From: an uncultured Oscillibacter sp.
Lineage (GTDB): Bacteria > Bacillota > Clostridia > Oscillospirales > Oscillospiraceae
Assembly: GCA_946551795.1 (NCBI GenBank)
Contig: CAMNRF010000017.1
Location: forward strand, 1-34,623
Reading direction: 5' to 3'
Length of the DNA: 34,623 nucleotides
In this document: positions 1-7,451 of the stretch, one piece after another
Layout of the letters: every line of letters starts with the position of its first letter
Numbering within the stretch: the stretch's first letter is position 1
Made by a program: the position numbers and the translations under genes
The notes under the pieces: model-generated
Told to the model about the DNA's origin: nothing
Database searches by the model: none
The model's input: the letters and a program-made list of their open reading frames with translations, nothing else

Positions 1-17
1 TTTTATCATCTTTACAT

Positions 18-47
18 GAAAAAGTCTGCCATTTGGCAGACTTTTTC
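18..47. terminator. Bidirectional intrinsic terminator
   Basis: A perfect 13-bp stem (GAAAAAGTCTGCC and its complement) closes on an ATTT loop. The GC part of the stem is flanked by A5 on one side and T5 on the other, so it can end transcripts from both directions. It lies downstream of the minus-strand methyltransferase module. Confidence 0.75.
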
Positions 48-52
48 GACAG

Positions 53-88
53 GCTTAAGGTAGTCGAGTAAACTCGACTACCTTAAGC
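53..88. repeat. Near-perfect 36-bp palindrome
   Basis: Two 17-bp arms (left arm GCTTAAGGTAGTCGAGT) are exact reverse complements separated by only AA. There is no T-tract next to it. It sits between the stop of the small minus-strand gene and the intrinsic terminator, so it may be a 3' stabilising hairpin, a second terminator stem or a protein-binding palindrome. Confidence 0.7.
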
Positions 89-112
89 GTTTGATGCTAC
101 AATGTTCAAACA

Positions 113-496
113 TCAGAGGAGAGTGAACTGTACATCCTTGGCAGAAATAAACTCAACCAGAACTTTATCCCCAATTTTAGCCCCGCAAGAGATATACCAT
201 GGAGTAAAAGCTTTACAAGCACCACGGCCAATACCCTCAAACTGTTTAGCGTAAATGCCATCAGCGGTTCCATTTCCTGCTGCTTTAATCTTTATAGGGG
301 CAGAACCATCGGTAAAAGTGGCGTTGTACTGAGTACCACGATAAATGTCATACGCTCTAGCGTATTCTACTGGAATAGCTACATATGACTCACCTGGAAT
401 CACAGCTCTATTAGTAGGGGTACGAGGAGGTTGCACACCCCAACTAATGTGCGATGGTTGAATTGTAACGATATAGTGATCCCCAGCCTTTGGCAT
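113..496 (-). CDS. Small protein of the methyltransferase module, possibly B3-like DNA-binding
   Basis: This 127-residue soluble protein has no signal peptide or membrane segment. The start is well supported by AAGGAGGAGG just upstream of the ATG. Its pattern of short strands around a conserved-looking centre (AIPVEYARAYDIYRG) and its glycine-rich turns suggest a small beta-barrel of the kind used as B3-like or EcoRII-N-like DNA recognition domains in restriction enzymes. This is a visual impression, not a family match. It is the last gene after an XRE regulator and a C5 methyltransferase on the same strand, so it may be a restriction-related subunit or a remnant of one. No PD-(D/E)XK, HNH, GIY-YIG or PLD motif is visible. 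The function is unproven. Confidence 0.6.
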   Translation of the reverse strand: MPKAGDHYIVTIQPSHISWGVQPPRTPTNRAVIPGESYVAIPVEYARAYDIYRGTQYNATFTDGSAPIKIKAAGNGTADGIYAKQFEGIGRGACKAFTPWYISCGAKIGDKVLVEFISAKDVQFTLL

Positions 497-818
497 AACT
501 ACCTCCTCCTTAAATTAAGCATAAGAATTTATCTGCGTGAAAGCAAAACATCTCCAATAAGGCTATGTGAGCAATTTAAAGCACCATAATGCTCAATTGA
601 TTCTAACACATTTGGGATTATAATGCTAGAGGATTTTATTATGACTTTAATCTCTCGAGATTTTTGTCTCCATTGCACAACTAGTGAGACACAGAAACAT
701 TGATCGGCTAATGACTGATAACCCAAAAGTGTGAAGGGCAACAACTATATTTGAAACACCCCCATAGCAAAAATACAACTGCTCCCGCACTTAATATTAA
801 TGCAGAGGCATCTTTGCC
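497..818 (-). other. Gap with no convincing gene between methyltransferase and small protein
   Basis: This 322-bp AT-rich stretch has a 71-codon open frame (529-744, minus) and, in another frame directly after the methyltransferase stop, a hydrophobic peptide (ALILSAGAVVFLLWG). Neither has a ribosome-binding site or a recognisable family. The usual place of a restriction gene beside the methyltransferase makes a decayed gene plausible, but that is inference. Confidence 0.4.
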
Positions 819-1871
819 CTATTCTTCAATATTTGCAGGCATTGACTCATAGGAAATACCTGCAAATGTTTTCAAAATTGCTTCAAAAATAATCTTGGCG
901 CCTTCGCAAGGCACTGCCATGCCAATCTGCTTGCGAACGCTTTCTTTGCTTCCCTCAAACACAAAATCATCCCGAAAAGTTTGTAGTCTGGCCCTCTCTC
1001 GGTTGGTCAATGCACGGGGTTCAGACCAGTGATAGATATGAGTTCCGCCGCCGCCGCTTCCAGTAACAGTATATGCAGGTTTATCTGGATCAAGGCGTTT
1101 ATAAATCTGACTAATCTTTGCACCAGAAACATTCAGCTTTAAGCGATCAGGAAGTTCAGCTGTAAAGGCATTTTGGCCAGGTTTAATGTATCCAAGGCGC
1201 TCAATCACTGTTGCCGATTGTTTGGTAAGATCGTTATTGGGAGCATCAGGGGCAATAGGAGGAACTTCAATTGCTGTCTTACAAGTGTTATCCACTTTTG
1301 CATAAGGGGCGCTGGAAGGAATCTTAAATTCAACATTAATATTATCTCGAATGCCAACAATAATAATTCTGTGCCGCGCCTGGGGGATTCCATAAGTCTC
1401 AAATTTATATAGATTGGGATAAAGTTTATACCCTGCCGCTTTCATTTCGTCAAGTATCTTAGTAAAAGCCTTGCCATCGTTTGCATTTCTCAAACCACCA
1501 ACATTTTCAGCTAAAAACCACTGAGGTCTGTATAGTTTGAGTACCTTGATGCCATAAGAATACAAAGGCCCGTAAACACCATCCATGCCTTTTTGTTCAC
1601 CAACGACACTGTAGTCGTTGCATGGAAAACCAAATGCAAAGGCATCAATTGGACTCAGCTGGGTTAAATCAAATTTCCGCACATCAGCATGGTATACAGT
1701 GCCAGGCTGATCAGGACAGATATTGCGCCGATATGTTTGACATGTATTTTCATCATAGTCATTTGCCCAAGCGTGGATAATTTTGAAATTCGGATCTCCA
1801 ATATCCGCATGAGTTGCTCCCCATGCCAGACCACCTGGGCCGCAAAAGAGTTCTCCAAGCCTAAAAATCAT
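819..1871 (-). CDS. DNA (cytosine-5-)-methyltransferase
   Basis: This enzyme transfers a methyl group from S-adenosylmethionine to C5 of cytosine in a specific duplex DNA site. At 350 aa it has the usual C5-methylase motifs in order: motif I FCGPGG (residues 9-14), motif IV GFPCNDYS with catalytic Cys84, motif VI ENV (122-124), motif VIII QARHR (164-168), and motifs IX/X near the C-terminus (LQTFRDDF, IGMAVP). The chosen ATG follows AGGAAG and overlaps the end of the XRE gene by 11 bp, so the two are translationally coupled; longer upstream extensions of the frame run into the regulator and lack family similarity. The target-recognition region (about 175-260) gives no specificity I can name. 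No classical nuclease gene is adjacent, so it is either an orphan or the methylase of an atypical restriction-modification system. Confidence 0.93.
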   Translation of the reverse strand: MIFRLGELFCGPGGLAWGATHADIGDPNFKIIHAWANDYDENTCQTYRRNICPDQPGTVYHADVRKFDLTQLSPIDAFAFGFPCNDYSVVGEQKGMDGVYGPLYSYGIKVLKLYRPQWFLAENVGGLRNANDGKAFTKILDEMKAAGYKLYPNLYKFETYGIPQARHRIIIVGIRDNINVEFKIPSSAPYAKVDNTCKTAIEVPPIAPDAPNNDLTKQSATVIERLGYIKPGQNAFTAELPDRLKLNVSGAKISQIYKRLDPDKPAYTVTGSGGGGTHIYHWSEPRALTNRERARLQTFRDDFVFEGSKESVRKQIGMAVPCEGAKIIFEAILKTFAGISYESMPANIEE

Positions 1872-2202
1872 GCTTCGTTCTTCCTTTCGTGAACAAATCA
1901 ATCTGCGCTTGAATGAGGTTCCTTTCATCTTCGGTGAGCAGATCTGCATTTTGAAAGACCTGCTCATAGGAAGAGAGCGCCTCTTTATCCAGGTAACCTG
2001 CAATACAGTACAGCTCAATGAGATTAATATGATACAATTTAGACAGAGTCAGCAGAATATCTGGTGCTGGGTTTGAAGCATTTGTACCATTTTCAATTCG
2101 GCTGAGTTTTGAATCACTGATGCCGGTTTCTTTGTAGACATCTTTCAGGCTGAGTTTTTGGTGGATCCGATTTTTTTTCAAATATTCGCCTAAAGTGACC
2201 AT
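1861..2202 (-). CDS. XRE-family HTH transcriptional regulator
   Basis: This 113-residue DNA-binding protein has an N-terminal Cro/C1 helix-turn-helix at about residues 5-62 (LGEYLKKNR, LSLKDVYKETGISDSKLSRIENG) and a short helical C-terminal part. It is the first gene of the methyltransferase module, and its stop overlaps the methylase start. A ribosome site (AGAGGTGG) precedes the ATG. Two related palindromes lie at and above its promoter, as in autoregulated control (C) proteins of restriction-modification systems or SinR-like repressors. The likely role is timing methylase expression after entry into a new host. The family assignment is firm; the control-protein role is inference. Confidence 0.88.
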   Translation of the reverse strand: MVTLGEYLKKNRIHQKLSLKDVYKETGISDSKLSRIENGTNASNPAPDILLTLSKLYHINLIELYCIAGYLDKEALSSYEQVFQNADLLTEDERNLIQAQIDLFTKGRTKHDF

Positions 2203-2219
2203 ATTACCACCTCTGTTTT

Positions 2220-2248
2220 ACTATAACACAAATGCTGCGAAATTGCAA
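2220..2248 (-). promoter_or_regulatory. Sigma-A promoter of the XRE/methyltransferase operon
   Basis: Read on the minus strand: -35 TTGCAA, a 17-bp spacer and -10 TATAGT, placed about 20 bp upstream of the XRE start codon. Confidence 0.75.
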
Positions 2249-2250
2249 CG
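2233..2250. promoter_or_regulatory. Imperfect operator overlapping the -35 box
   Basis: TGCTGCGAAATTGCAACG is a degenerate copy (13 of 18 positions) of the perfect palindrome 30 bp away. It covers the -35 box and part of the spacer, so a bound repressor would block RNA polymerase. Confidence 0.6.
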
Positions 2251-2258
2251 ATTATTAT

Positions 2259-2284
2259 TTACTGCTGCAATTTTGCAGCAGTAA
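2259..2284. promoter_or_regulatory. Perfect operator-like palindrome
   Basis: Two 12-bp arms (TTACTGCTGCAA and its complement) flank a TT centre. It lies just upstream of the -35 box, three helical turns from the weaker copy, as expected for cooperative binding by a dimeric XRE regulator. Confidence 0.65.
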
Positions 2285-2435
2285 GCACGCAGTAATCCGG
2301 AAACAAAAATGCCATGATTCTGCCATTAAATTTCTCTACTTCTGATTATGTTTTCTACTAGACTTTTTCCCCCTCATTCGGTATTGTGTTGGTTGCCAAG
2401 GGTACCAAAAAATACTGAATACGGGAGGAAAAAGT

Positions 2436-3206
2436 ATGACCAGCATGAAAAAGCGCATTGCCGCCACATTGACGGCGACCATCCTTGCAACCGCACTCAC
2501 CGTTCCCGCCGCAGCGGGGGCCCCGGCCATCCGGGTGAGCAGTTACAAAGGCAGTACCCTGGAGGTGGGAGAGCGAAGCGGCCTCATCATCGGCCCCAGT
2601 GATACAGAGTATACTGTCACCTCCAGCAACCCGGAAACGGTAGCGGTCGAGCAGGTGTTGACCTTCTGGGTGGCTGTCGCCAAGGCGGAGGGGAGCGCGG
2701 AGATCACCGCCTCCAACAGCGCCGGGGAGTGTGGAAGTATGACGCTGACGGTCAGTTCCACTACTCCCATCATTCCAGAAACACCATCCGATGGAGACAG
2801 TACCAGCCTGACAGACAACTTGGAAATACGGCAGGAGATGATCCGCCTGATTAACCAGACCCGCAAGGCCAATGGAGTCTCGGAACTGCCTATCAGTGAG
2901 GCCCTGATGAACGCAGCCCAAGCCTGCTCCAACCAGCGGTACACCTGGCATCACTCTCCGGAGGAGAGCCAGGCCGCTGTCGACGCCGGCTATCCCTACG
3001 GTTTCGGCGATAACTTGACTGTGTTCACCGGCACAGCCGACGCCGCCCAACGCGCCGTCAACAACTGGATCAATTCTCCTGGTCACTTCCAGACCATGGT
3101 CGACCCGAGATGCGACTGTATAGGAGTGGGGGTGACTCAGTACGACGGAATTACTTACTGCTACATGTTTGTTGGGATACCCAACAGCGTCAACTTCTAT
3201 GCGTGA
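2436..3206 (+). CDS. Secreted CAP-domain (SCP/PR-1-like) protein with Ig-like domain
   Basis: This 256-residue exported protein has a signal peptide at 1-28 (MKKR charge, hydrophobic core, AAAGA cleavage region), a bacterial Ig-like (BIG2-type) domain at about 33-107, a short proline/serine linker, then a CAP domain at about 130-250. CAP landmarks are EMIRLINQTRKANG, the GDNL segment, NNWINSPGHF and the final GVGVTQYDGITYCYMFVG. The histidine-rich pocket is only partly kept (WHH, GHF rather than the usual GHR). Start chosen because GGGAGG lies 7 bp upstream of the first ATG. CAP proteins bind lipids or act at the envelope in various hosts; the bacterial role is mostly unknown. It stands alone between the methylase module and a minus-strand gene. 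Confidence 0.85.
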   Translation: MTSMKKRIAATLTATILATALTVPAAAGAPAIRVSSYKGSTLEVGERSGLIIGPSDTEYTVTSSNPETVAVEQVLTFWVAVAKAEGSAEITASNSAGECGSMTLTVSSTTPIIPETPSDGDSTSLTDNLEIRQEMIRLINQTRKANGVSELPISEALMNAAQACSNQRYTWHHSPEESQAAVDAGYPYGFGDNLTVFTGTADAAQRAVNNWINSPGHFQTMVDPRCDCIGVGVTQYDGITYCYMFVGIPNSVNFYA

Positions 3207-3224
3207 CAGGATAGCCAGTCAAAG

Positions 3225-3249
3225 GAGCAGACCGGAAAACGGTCTGCTC
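3225..3249. terminator. Hairpin between convergent genes
   Basis: GAGCAGACCG and its complement enclose a GAAAA loop between the convergent CAP and DUF6076-like genes. No long T-tract follows on either strand, so termination efficiency is uncertain. Confidence 0.5.
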
Positions 3250-3297
3250 TTGGCGTTCAGATCCTGCATCTCCATATCCAAAGAATAACCGCTCCGA

Positions 3298-4344
3298 TCA
3301 AAATGCGGCGAACCGCTTCCGCATTTCCTCGTCTGACAGTTTTCCCTGCTCTGCCAGATCAAGTACTTCCTGAACCTGGGACATGGTGGCGTTCCACTCA
3401 TCCCTGCTGATTTTCCCTCTCTGCTTTCTCGCCTTCATGCGGTTGTAAACTTTCCGGTATTCCACACCTGCTGGACTCAGCCCCGTGGGATGATTCGCCT
3501 TTCTGTGAGCGCCGACCTTGCGGCAGGTGCGCTCCGTCTCGCCGGGCGCGACATTATTGCAGTAGCAGGTGTTGTACGCGGCGGTCAGCAGGAAATAGCG
3601 TCCGCAATTGTGGCAGCGGCGGGGTGCGTTGCCTGCCATCAGACCCCGGTAGAAATCCGTGTAGAGAAAATGGGAGAGATAACGGAACTCCACTTTTTCC
3701 GCCAGGAGAACTTTTCCTGTCTCAGCAGTGTCTACCGTCGGGACAAAGCAGAGCTGGGCGGGAAAGCTCTGATTGAATTCCTGCTCCGGGAAAAACAGTT
3801 CCCCCGCGGCTGCCATGTCGGTAAAGTAGGCGGCGTAGGCTTCTGCGTATGCCTCGGCGCTGCGGCGGGAGAGCGGCTCGAAATAAAGCTCCAACATCCC
3901 GTCCAACTGTCCCCGGAAGTTTCGCAGGCTCGCTGCAAAGTATTCCAGTCCAGAGAGAAAATCCTCAAACATCCGGTGACCCTCGGAGTCAATGTCCAGA
4001 ACCTCCGACCACTTCGCCCGGTCAGACAGCAGGTCAGGAAACAAGCTCTGGGCAATCCCTGTGTCCAGGCGTAAACTCCGGTAGACCGGCAAATCAAAAA
4101 CCAGATCCCAGACAGCGTTGAGCCGTTCCTGCGCGGAACGGGCAGCGCTGTCTGTTTTTTCCTGGAGCAGCGTCCACACAGCGGACATGAGGTGATTAAC
4201 ACGCCGGTCGATCTCCGTCAGCACCTCGCCGTCCAGATTCAGAACATCCGTAGTGAGCTGGCCCAGCGGAAAAGCTGCTCCATCCAGAAACACAGTGTCT
4301 CCGGTAAAGAAAACCGAGAACCGGTCAAAGGTATTCTCTGCCAT
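3298..4344 (-). CDS. DUF6076-like protein with C-terminal zinc-ribbon-like motif
   Basis: This 348-residue soluble protein is of a type I associate with DUF6076, common in Clostridia accessory DNA and of unknown function. The N-terminal two thirds are helical. A cysteine cluster at about residues 245-280 (CHNCGRYF ... CYCNN ... TCRKVG, ending in HRK) looks like a metal-binding finger, followed by a short basic helical segment (YNRMKARKQRG) that resembles the finger-plus-helix tail of some DNA-binding proteins. Start chosen at MAENTFDRF because AGGAGGGG lies just upstream; the frame extends further but without a ribosome site. It has its own strong promoter and is divergent from the integrative-element genes. 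The family name is from memory and should be treated as likely, not certain. Confidence 0.65.
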   Translation of the reverse strand: MAENTFDRFSVFFTGDTVFLDGAAFPLGQLTTDVLNLDGEVLTEIDRRVNHLMSAVWTLLQEKTDSAARSAQERLNAVWDLVFDLPVYRSLRLDTGIAQSLFPDLLSDRAKWSEVLDIDSEGHRMFEDFLSGLEYFAASLRNFRGQLDGMLELYFEPLSRRSAEAYAEAYAAYFTDMAAAGELFFPEQEFNQSFPAQLCFVPTVDTAETGKVLLAEKVEFRYLSHFLYTDFYRGLMAGNAPRRCHNCGRYFLLTAAYNTCYCNNVAPGETERTCRKVGAHRKANHPTGLSPAGVEYRKVYNRMKARKQRGKISRDEWNATMSQVQEVLDLAEQGKLSDEEMRKRFAAF

Positions 4345-4371
4345 GCCGTCCCCTCCTGTACCCGATAGACT

Positions 4372-4398
4372 TTTGGCGTTTCCCCATCCTGCGCCAAA
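4372..4398 (-). promoter_or_regulatory. Leader hairpin of the DUF6076-like gene
   Basis: TTTGGCG and CGCCAAA pair across a 13-nt loop in the 5' leader, between promoter and ribosome site. It may regulate translation or mRNA stability; no known riboswitch is recognised. Confidence 0.4.
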
Positions 4399-4432
4399 TC
4401 TATTGTAGAGCGAATGATTTTGTGTTACCCTC

Positions 4433-4461
4433 ATCATATCAGAGCAACAAATAAAAGTCAA
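4433..4461 (-). promoter_or_regulatory. Sigma-A promoter of the DUF6076-like gene
   Basis: On the minus strand: -35 TTGACT, a 17-bp spacer and -10 TATGAT. This gives a leader of roughly 80 nt before the chosen start codon. Confidence 0.7.
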
Positions 4462-4483
4462 TCAGGTATAAAGGAGGTTCAAA

Positions 4484-4693
4484 ATGAAAGAGTCAAGCTA
4501 CAAGACCTACGACGAGCTGCCACTGTTCCTGAACGCGGAGACAGTGGCGAAGGTACTGGGCGTCTCGCCGTCCAGCGGGTACGAGCTGATGCATGAACCG
4601 GATTTCCCGGCACTGCGCATCGGAAACCGCATCGTGATTCCCAAGGAGGCGTTCATCCGTTGGGTGGAGGAACACACAGGAGGTACAGCGTGA
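4484..4693 (+). CDS. Excisionase-type helix-turn-helix protein
   Basis: This 69-residue protein contains a winged or MerR-like HTH_17 domain (FLNAETVAKVLGVSPSSGYELMHEPDFPALRIGNRIVIPKEAFIRWVEEHT, quoted here only in part by its landmarks: NAETVAKVLGVS, FPALRIG, IPKEAFIRW). This is the standard excisionase/AlpA-like fold used by integrative elements to bend att DNA or to act as a small regulator. Strong site AAAGGAGG precedes the ATG. Its stop overlaps the next gene's GTG start (GTGA), so the two are coupled. In this context it may serve as the recombination directionality factor for the downstream integrases, although its distance from them leaves a regulatory role open. Confidence 0.8.
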   Translation: MKESSYKTYDELPLFLNAETVAKVLGVSPSSGYELMHEPDFPALRIGNRIVIPKEAFIRWVEEHTGGTA

Positions 4694-5265
4694 AAAGATA
4701 CGATCTCTATTCCAAGCGAGACCCAGCCAAGAATTTTTCGCCCCTGCCCAATGAGGTCTTTTACCTCGGCCTGTCCTACGGCGCCATCGCGGTCTACGGT
4801 TACCTGATGCACATCGAGGACAGGAAGACCTTCCAGTCCTACGCCGGCTACAACACCATCGGCAGAGCGGTGAAGATGAGCGCCAACACCGTCCGTAAGT
4901 ATGTGCTGGAGCTGGAGGACAAGCACCTCATCCGCACGGAGCCCACCACCGTCATCACCCGAGACGGACGCAAGCGCAACGGAACGCTGCGTTACTACAT
5001 CCGTCCTATTCAGGAGGCGGTGGATTACTACTACGAACAGCAGCTCCTCCGGTTGGAAGTGGATACCGAGCGGCAGAAAGCGCAGGCCCGATTGTCGCGG
5101 CTGTGTGCGGCGCAGGAGCCGCTCCCGACCGAAGGGCATCCCATGACACCCCCAGCAGCAGAGCGCGATGTGTCGGGGCTGTGCGGCCCGGTGTGCGAAG
5201 TGGGTGGCCTCAGCGATTTTCAAAACAGTCCGGTGAACCGGGGGGTCGAAAAAAGTGCAGGATAA
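4690..5265 (+). CDS. Helix-turn-helix, replication-initiator-like protein
   Basis: This 191-residue protein starts at a GTG that overlaps the previous stop, with AGGAGG about 6 bp upstream. The N-terminal part (FSPLPNEVFYLGLSYGAIAVYGYLMH) followed by a winged-helix (YNTIGRAVKMSANTVRKYVLELEDKHLI) matches the HTH_36/RepA-N-like proteins found in Firmicute conjugative and mobilizable elements. The C-terminal third is proline-rich and low in predicted structure. It probably binds element DNA for replication or control of transfer genes. The fold is recognisable; whether it is a true replication initiator is not shown. Confidence 0.7.
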   Translation: MKRYDLYSKRDPAKNFSPLPNEVFYLGLSYGAIAVYGYLMHIEDRKTFQSYAGYNTIGRAVKMSANTVRKYVLELEDKHLIRTEPTTVITRDGRKRNGTLRYYIRPIQEAVDYYYEQQLLRLEVDTERQKAQARLSRLCAAQEPLPTEGHPMTPPAAERDVSGLCGPVCEVGGLSDFQNSPVNRGVEKSAG

Positions 5266-5518
5266 AAGCGTGGCGCCTTGCGCCGCCACGCCGGGTCACA
5301 CCGGCCCCGCAATGCGGGCCGGAGGCGGGAAACGCCGAGGCTTGGAACCGTTTGCGGTACATTTTGAGGGAAACTGTGCAAATCGCAGAATGGCATCAAA
5401 TTCCCCGGCGTGGCATTGGATATGGCATAGATAAGGGCACAAGCTCTACTGCCGCAAGAAATTTTCCGGCATTACAGATGGCAAAAACAAGATTTATATG
5501 AATTTGGAGGATAACATC
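5266..5518. other. GC-rich inverted-repeat cluster before the RHH gene
   Basis: No gene is supported here. The first 80 bp pack three overlapping inverted repeats: GCGTGGCG/CGCCACGC (5268-5291), GCCGG/CCGGC around GTCACA (5290-5305), and CCGGCCCCGC-AAT-GCGGGCCGG (5301-5322). It lies between a replication-type gene and a ribbon-helix-helix gene, where mobilizable elements often keep oriT, but no relaxase or nic site is recognised. Confidence 0.35.
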
Positions 5519-5923
5519 ATGGCAGAAGAAAAAGTGAGATTTCAGATGAGGATTGACCCGGACACAGACCGGAAGGTCAAAGCGGCGATGCCGCTGGCGA
5601 ACTGCCGCAGTCAAAATGAGTTCGTGGAAACAGCTCTGCGGTTCTACTGCGACTACCTGACAGCGGGAGACTGCACAGCCGTAGCGCCTATGTACCTGTC
5701 CGCTATTCGCGGTACGGTACAGGACACGGAGAACCGGATCTGCCGTCTGCTTTTCAAGCTGGCGGTGGAGCAGGACATGGTGATGAATGTGCTGGCGGCT
5801 GGGATGGAGATTCCCGATGAGCAGCTCAAGGCACTGCGGGGCCGGTGCGTCCAGAACGTGAAAAAGACCGGCGGCAGTGTCACGCTGGATGACGCGGTCC
5901 GCTACCAGAACGGCGGGCTGTAA
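5519..5923 (+). CDS. Ribbon-helix-helix-like DNA-binding protein
   Basis: This 134-residue protein begins MAEEKVRFQMRID; this ATG was chosen over one 21 bp upstream because GGAGG lies 8 bp before it. The first 45 residues follow a ribbon-helix-helix pattern: a beta strand (VRFQMRIDP), helix 1 (TDRKVKAAM), helix 2 starting SQNEFVETALRFY. The rest is helical and probably mediates oligomers. Similar proteins occur in Clostridia integrative elements and resemble relaxosome accessory (MobC-like) or partition-type regulators. No relaxase follows; the next genes are a small DUF6809-like protein and two integrases. The role is inferred from context. Confidence 0.65.
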   Translation: MAEEKVRFQMRIDPDTDRKVKAAMPLANCRSQNEFVETALRFYCDYLTAGDCTAVAPMYLSAIRGTVQDTENRICRLLFKLAVEQDMVMNVLAAGMEIPDEQLKALRGRCVQNVKKTGGSVTLDDAVRYQNGGL

Positions 5924-5986
5924 AAAAGTAGTAGCTATTCCCGACGAAGTGTGGTATGTGTTGGTGTTGCAAAGGAGGTAGTAGAC

Positions 5987-6283
5987 ATGAGAATGACTCT
6001 GGAGGATCTCTACTACGGCAACATCACACCCTGTGAGCAGCAGATGATACCTGGCTCAGAGCTGAAGCGAGCGATAGACCGTGTCGCTAAGTGCGAGGCG
6101 CAGCTGATGGAACTCCTCAACGAGGAGGGTCAGCAGGTTCTCACAAGGTTCATCCGCTCCCAGCATGAGATCAACAGCATCACGGCGACCGAGAATTTCA
6201 TCCTGGGCTTCCGGTTGGGCGTCAGGATCATGGCGGAGTGCATGGATGACAACGACGGTGATATTCGGACTGGAGGTGAATAA
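5987..6283 (+). CDS. DUF6809-like small protein
   Basis: This 98-residue protein starts MRMTLEDLYYGNITP; AAAGGAGG precedes this ATG. It is all-helical by appearance, with a conserved-looking N-terminal LYYGNI motif and a C-terminal FILGFRLGVRIMAE helix. I associate this pattern with DUF6809, a family of unknown function seen in Clostridia mobile elements; the name is from memory. It lies three bases before the first integrase, so it belongs to the same transcript and may be an accessory of integration or its regulation. Confidence 0.6.
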   Translation: MRMTLEDLYYGNITPCEQQMIPGSELKRAIDRVAKCEAQLMELLNEEGQQVLTRFIRSQHEINSITATENFILGFRLGVRIMAECMDDNDGDIRTGGE

Positions 6284-6286
6284 TAG

Positions 6287-7447
6287 ATGGCAAAGCGCAG
6301 GCCGTCCGGCGACGGTATGGTGCGCAGGCGTGAGGACGGACGCTGGGAGGGCCGTATCGTGGTGGGTCACAAGGAGAACGGCGAGTCCATCTTCCGCTAC
6401 GTCTCCGCCAAGAGCCAGAAGGCCCTGATGAAAAAGCTGCACCGGAGCATCGAGGAGTACCGGGATGTGGATCTGAGCGAGGACAGCCGGATGCCGCTGG
6501 GAGAATGGCTGGACCGCTGGCTGGAGGAGTATGTCTCGCCCACGGTGCGGGAGTCCACGCTGAGAGGCTACCGCCAGTACATCGAGTGCTACATCAAGCC
6601 CCGCCTGGGGGACAGGCCGGTGTGCAAGGTGACCGCCTCTGACGTGCAGGCCCTGTACCGGGAGGTGCAGAAGAACGGGCGCAAAACCGAACACCCTGAG
6701 TACGGGTACGCGCTCTCCGGTTCCACTATCCGCAGTCTCCACGGTGTGTTCCACCAGGCTATGGACGCGGCGGTGCGAGAGCGGCTCACGGCGAGGAATC
6801 CCACCGAGGGCGTCACGCTCCCCAAAAAGAAAGCCTCCGCCAAGCAGATTCTCAACGATGATCAGCTGGAGCGGTTCATGGAGGAGATCAAAAAGGATCC
6901 GGTCTGGCACGACTTCTTCTACACCGAGCTGACCACCGGGATGCGCCGGGGTGAAATCTGCGGCCTGATGTGGTCCGACTTCGACGGGAAGAAGGGGACG
7001 CTGACAGTGCGCCGGACGCTCCACCAGCGCAGGGGCGGCGGGCTGACCGCCGGCGAGACCAAGACGGGAAAGGGCCGGCGCACCATCACCCTGCCGCCCA
7101 GCACGGCCCAGCTGCTGCGGGAACGGAGGAAAGGCTCCTGCTCCCAGTGGATCTTCCCCAATCCTCTCCGCCCGGAGGAGCCGATCAATCCCGGCAGGGC
7201 CTACAGCCGCCTGAAGACCCTGCTGAAAAGCGCCGGTCTGCCCGGCATCCGGTTTCATGGTCTGCGCCACACCTTCGCCACTCACGCCCTGACCAGCGGC
7301 GTGGACGCCAAGACCCTCTCCGGTATCCTGGGTCACACCAGGGCGTCCTTCACCTTGGACACCTACACCCATGTCACCGGAGATATGCACCGCCGGGCGG
7401 CGGAGATCGTGGGCGGCTTTCTGGATGACATTATGGTGAGGGGGTGA
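6287..7447 (+). CDS. Tyrosine recombinase (site-specific integrase) 1
   Basis: At 386 aa this is a full-length Tn916-type tyrosine integrase that cuts and joins att sites through a phosphotyrosine. The N-terminal arm-binding region (about 7-55, GDGMVRRREDGRWEGRIVV) precedes a SAM-like core-binding domain (about 70-170) and the catalytic domain. Catalytic residues are visible: Arg220 in TTGMRRGE, a lysine in the TKTGKGRR hairpin, His324/Arg327 in HGLRHTF, His350 in LGH and Tyr360 in TLDTYTH. GGAGG lies 10 bp before the ATG. A second integrase begins four bases after this stop. The N-termini of the two enzymes are clearly related, so they are paralogues rather than a split gene. Whether both are needed for one reaction is not known. 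Confidence 0.92.
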   Translation: MAKRRPSGDGMVRRREDGRWEGRIVVGHKENGESIFRYVSAKSQKALMKKLHRSIEEYRDVDLSEDSRMPLGEWLDRWLEEYVSPTVRESTLRGYRQYIECYIKPRLGDRPVCKVTASDVQALYREVQKNGRKTEHPEYGYALSGSTIRSLHGVFHQAMDAAVRERLTARNPTEGVTLPKKKASAKQILNDDQLERFMEEIKKDPVWHDFFYTELTTGMRRGEICGLMWSDFDGKKGTLTVRRTLHQRRGGGLTAGETKTGKGRRTITLPPSTAQLLRERRKGSCSQWIFPNPLRPEEPINPGRAYSRLKTLLKSAGLPGIRFHGLRHTFATHALTSGVDAKTLSGILGHTRASFTLDTYTHVTGDMHRRAAEIVGGFLDDIMVRG

Positions 7448-7451
7448 GGGT

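Noticed and set aside
6056-7390. Long open frame on the minus strand opposite the first integrase
   Set aside because: It is antisense to a gene with complete catalytic motifs, and its His/Gly/Val-rich composition is typical of a GC-rich shadow frame.
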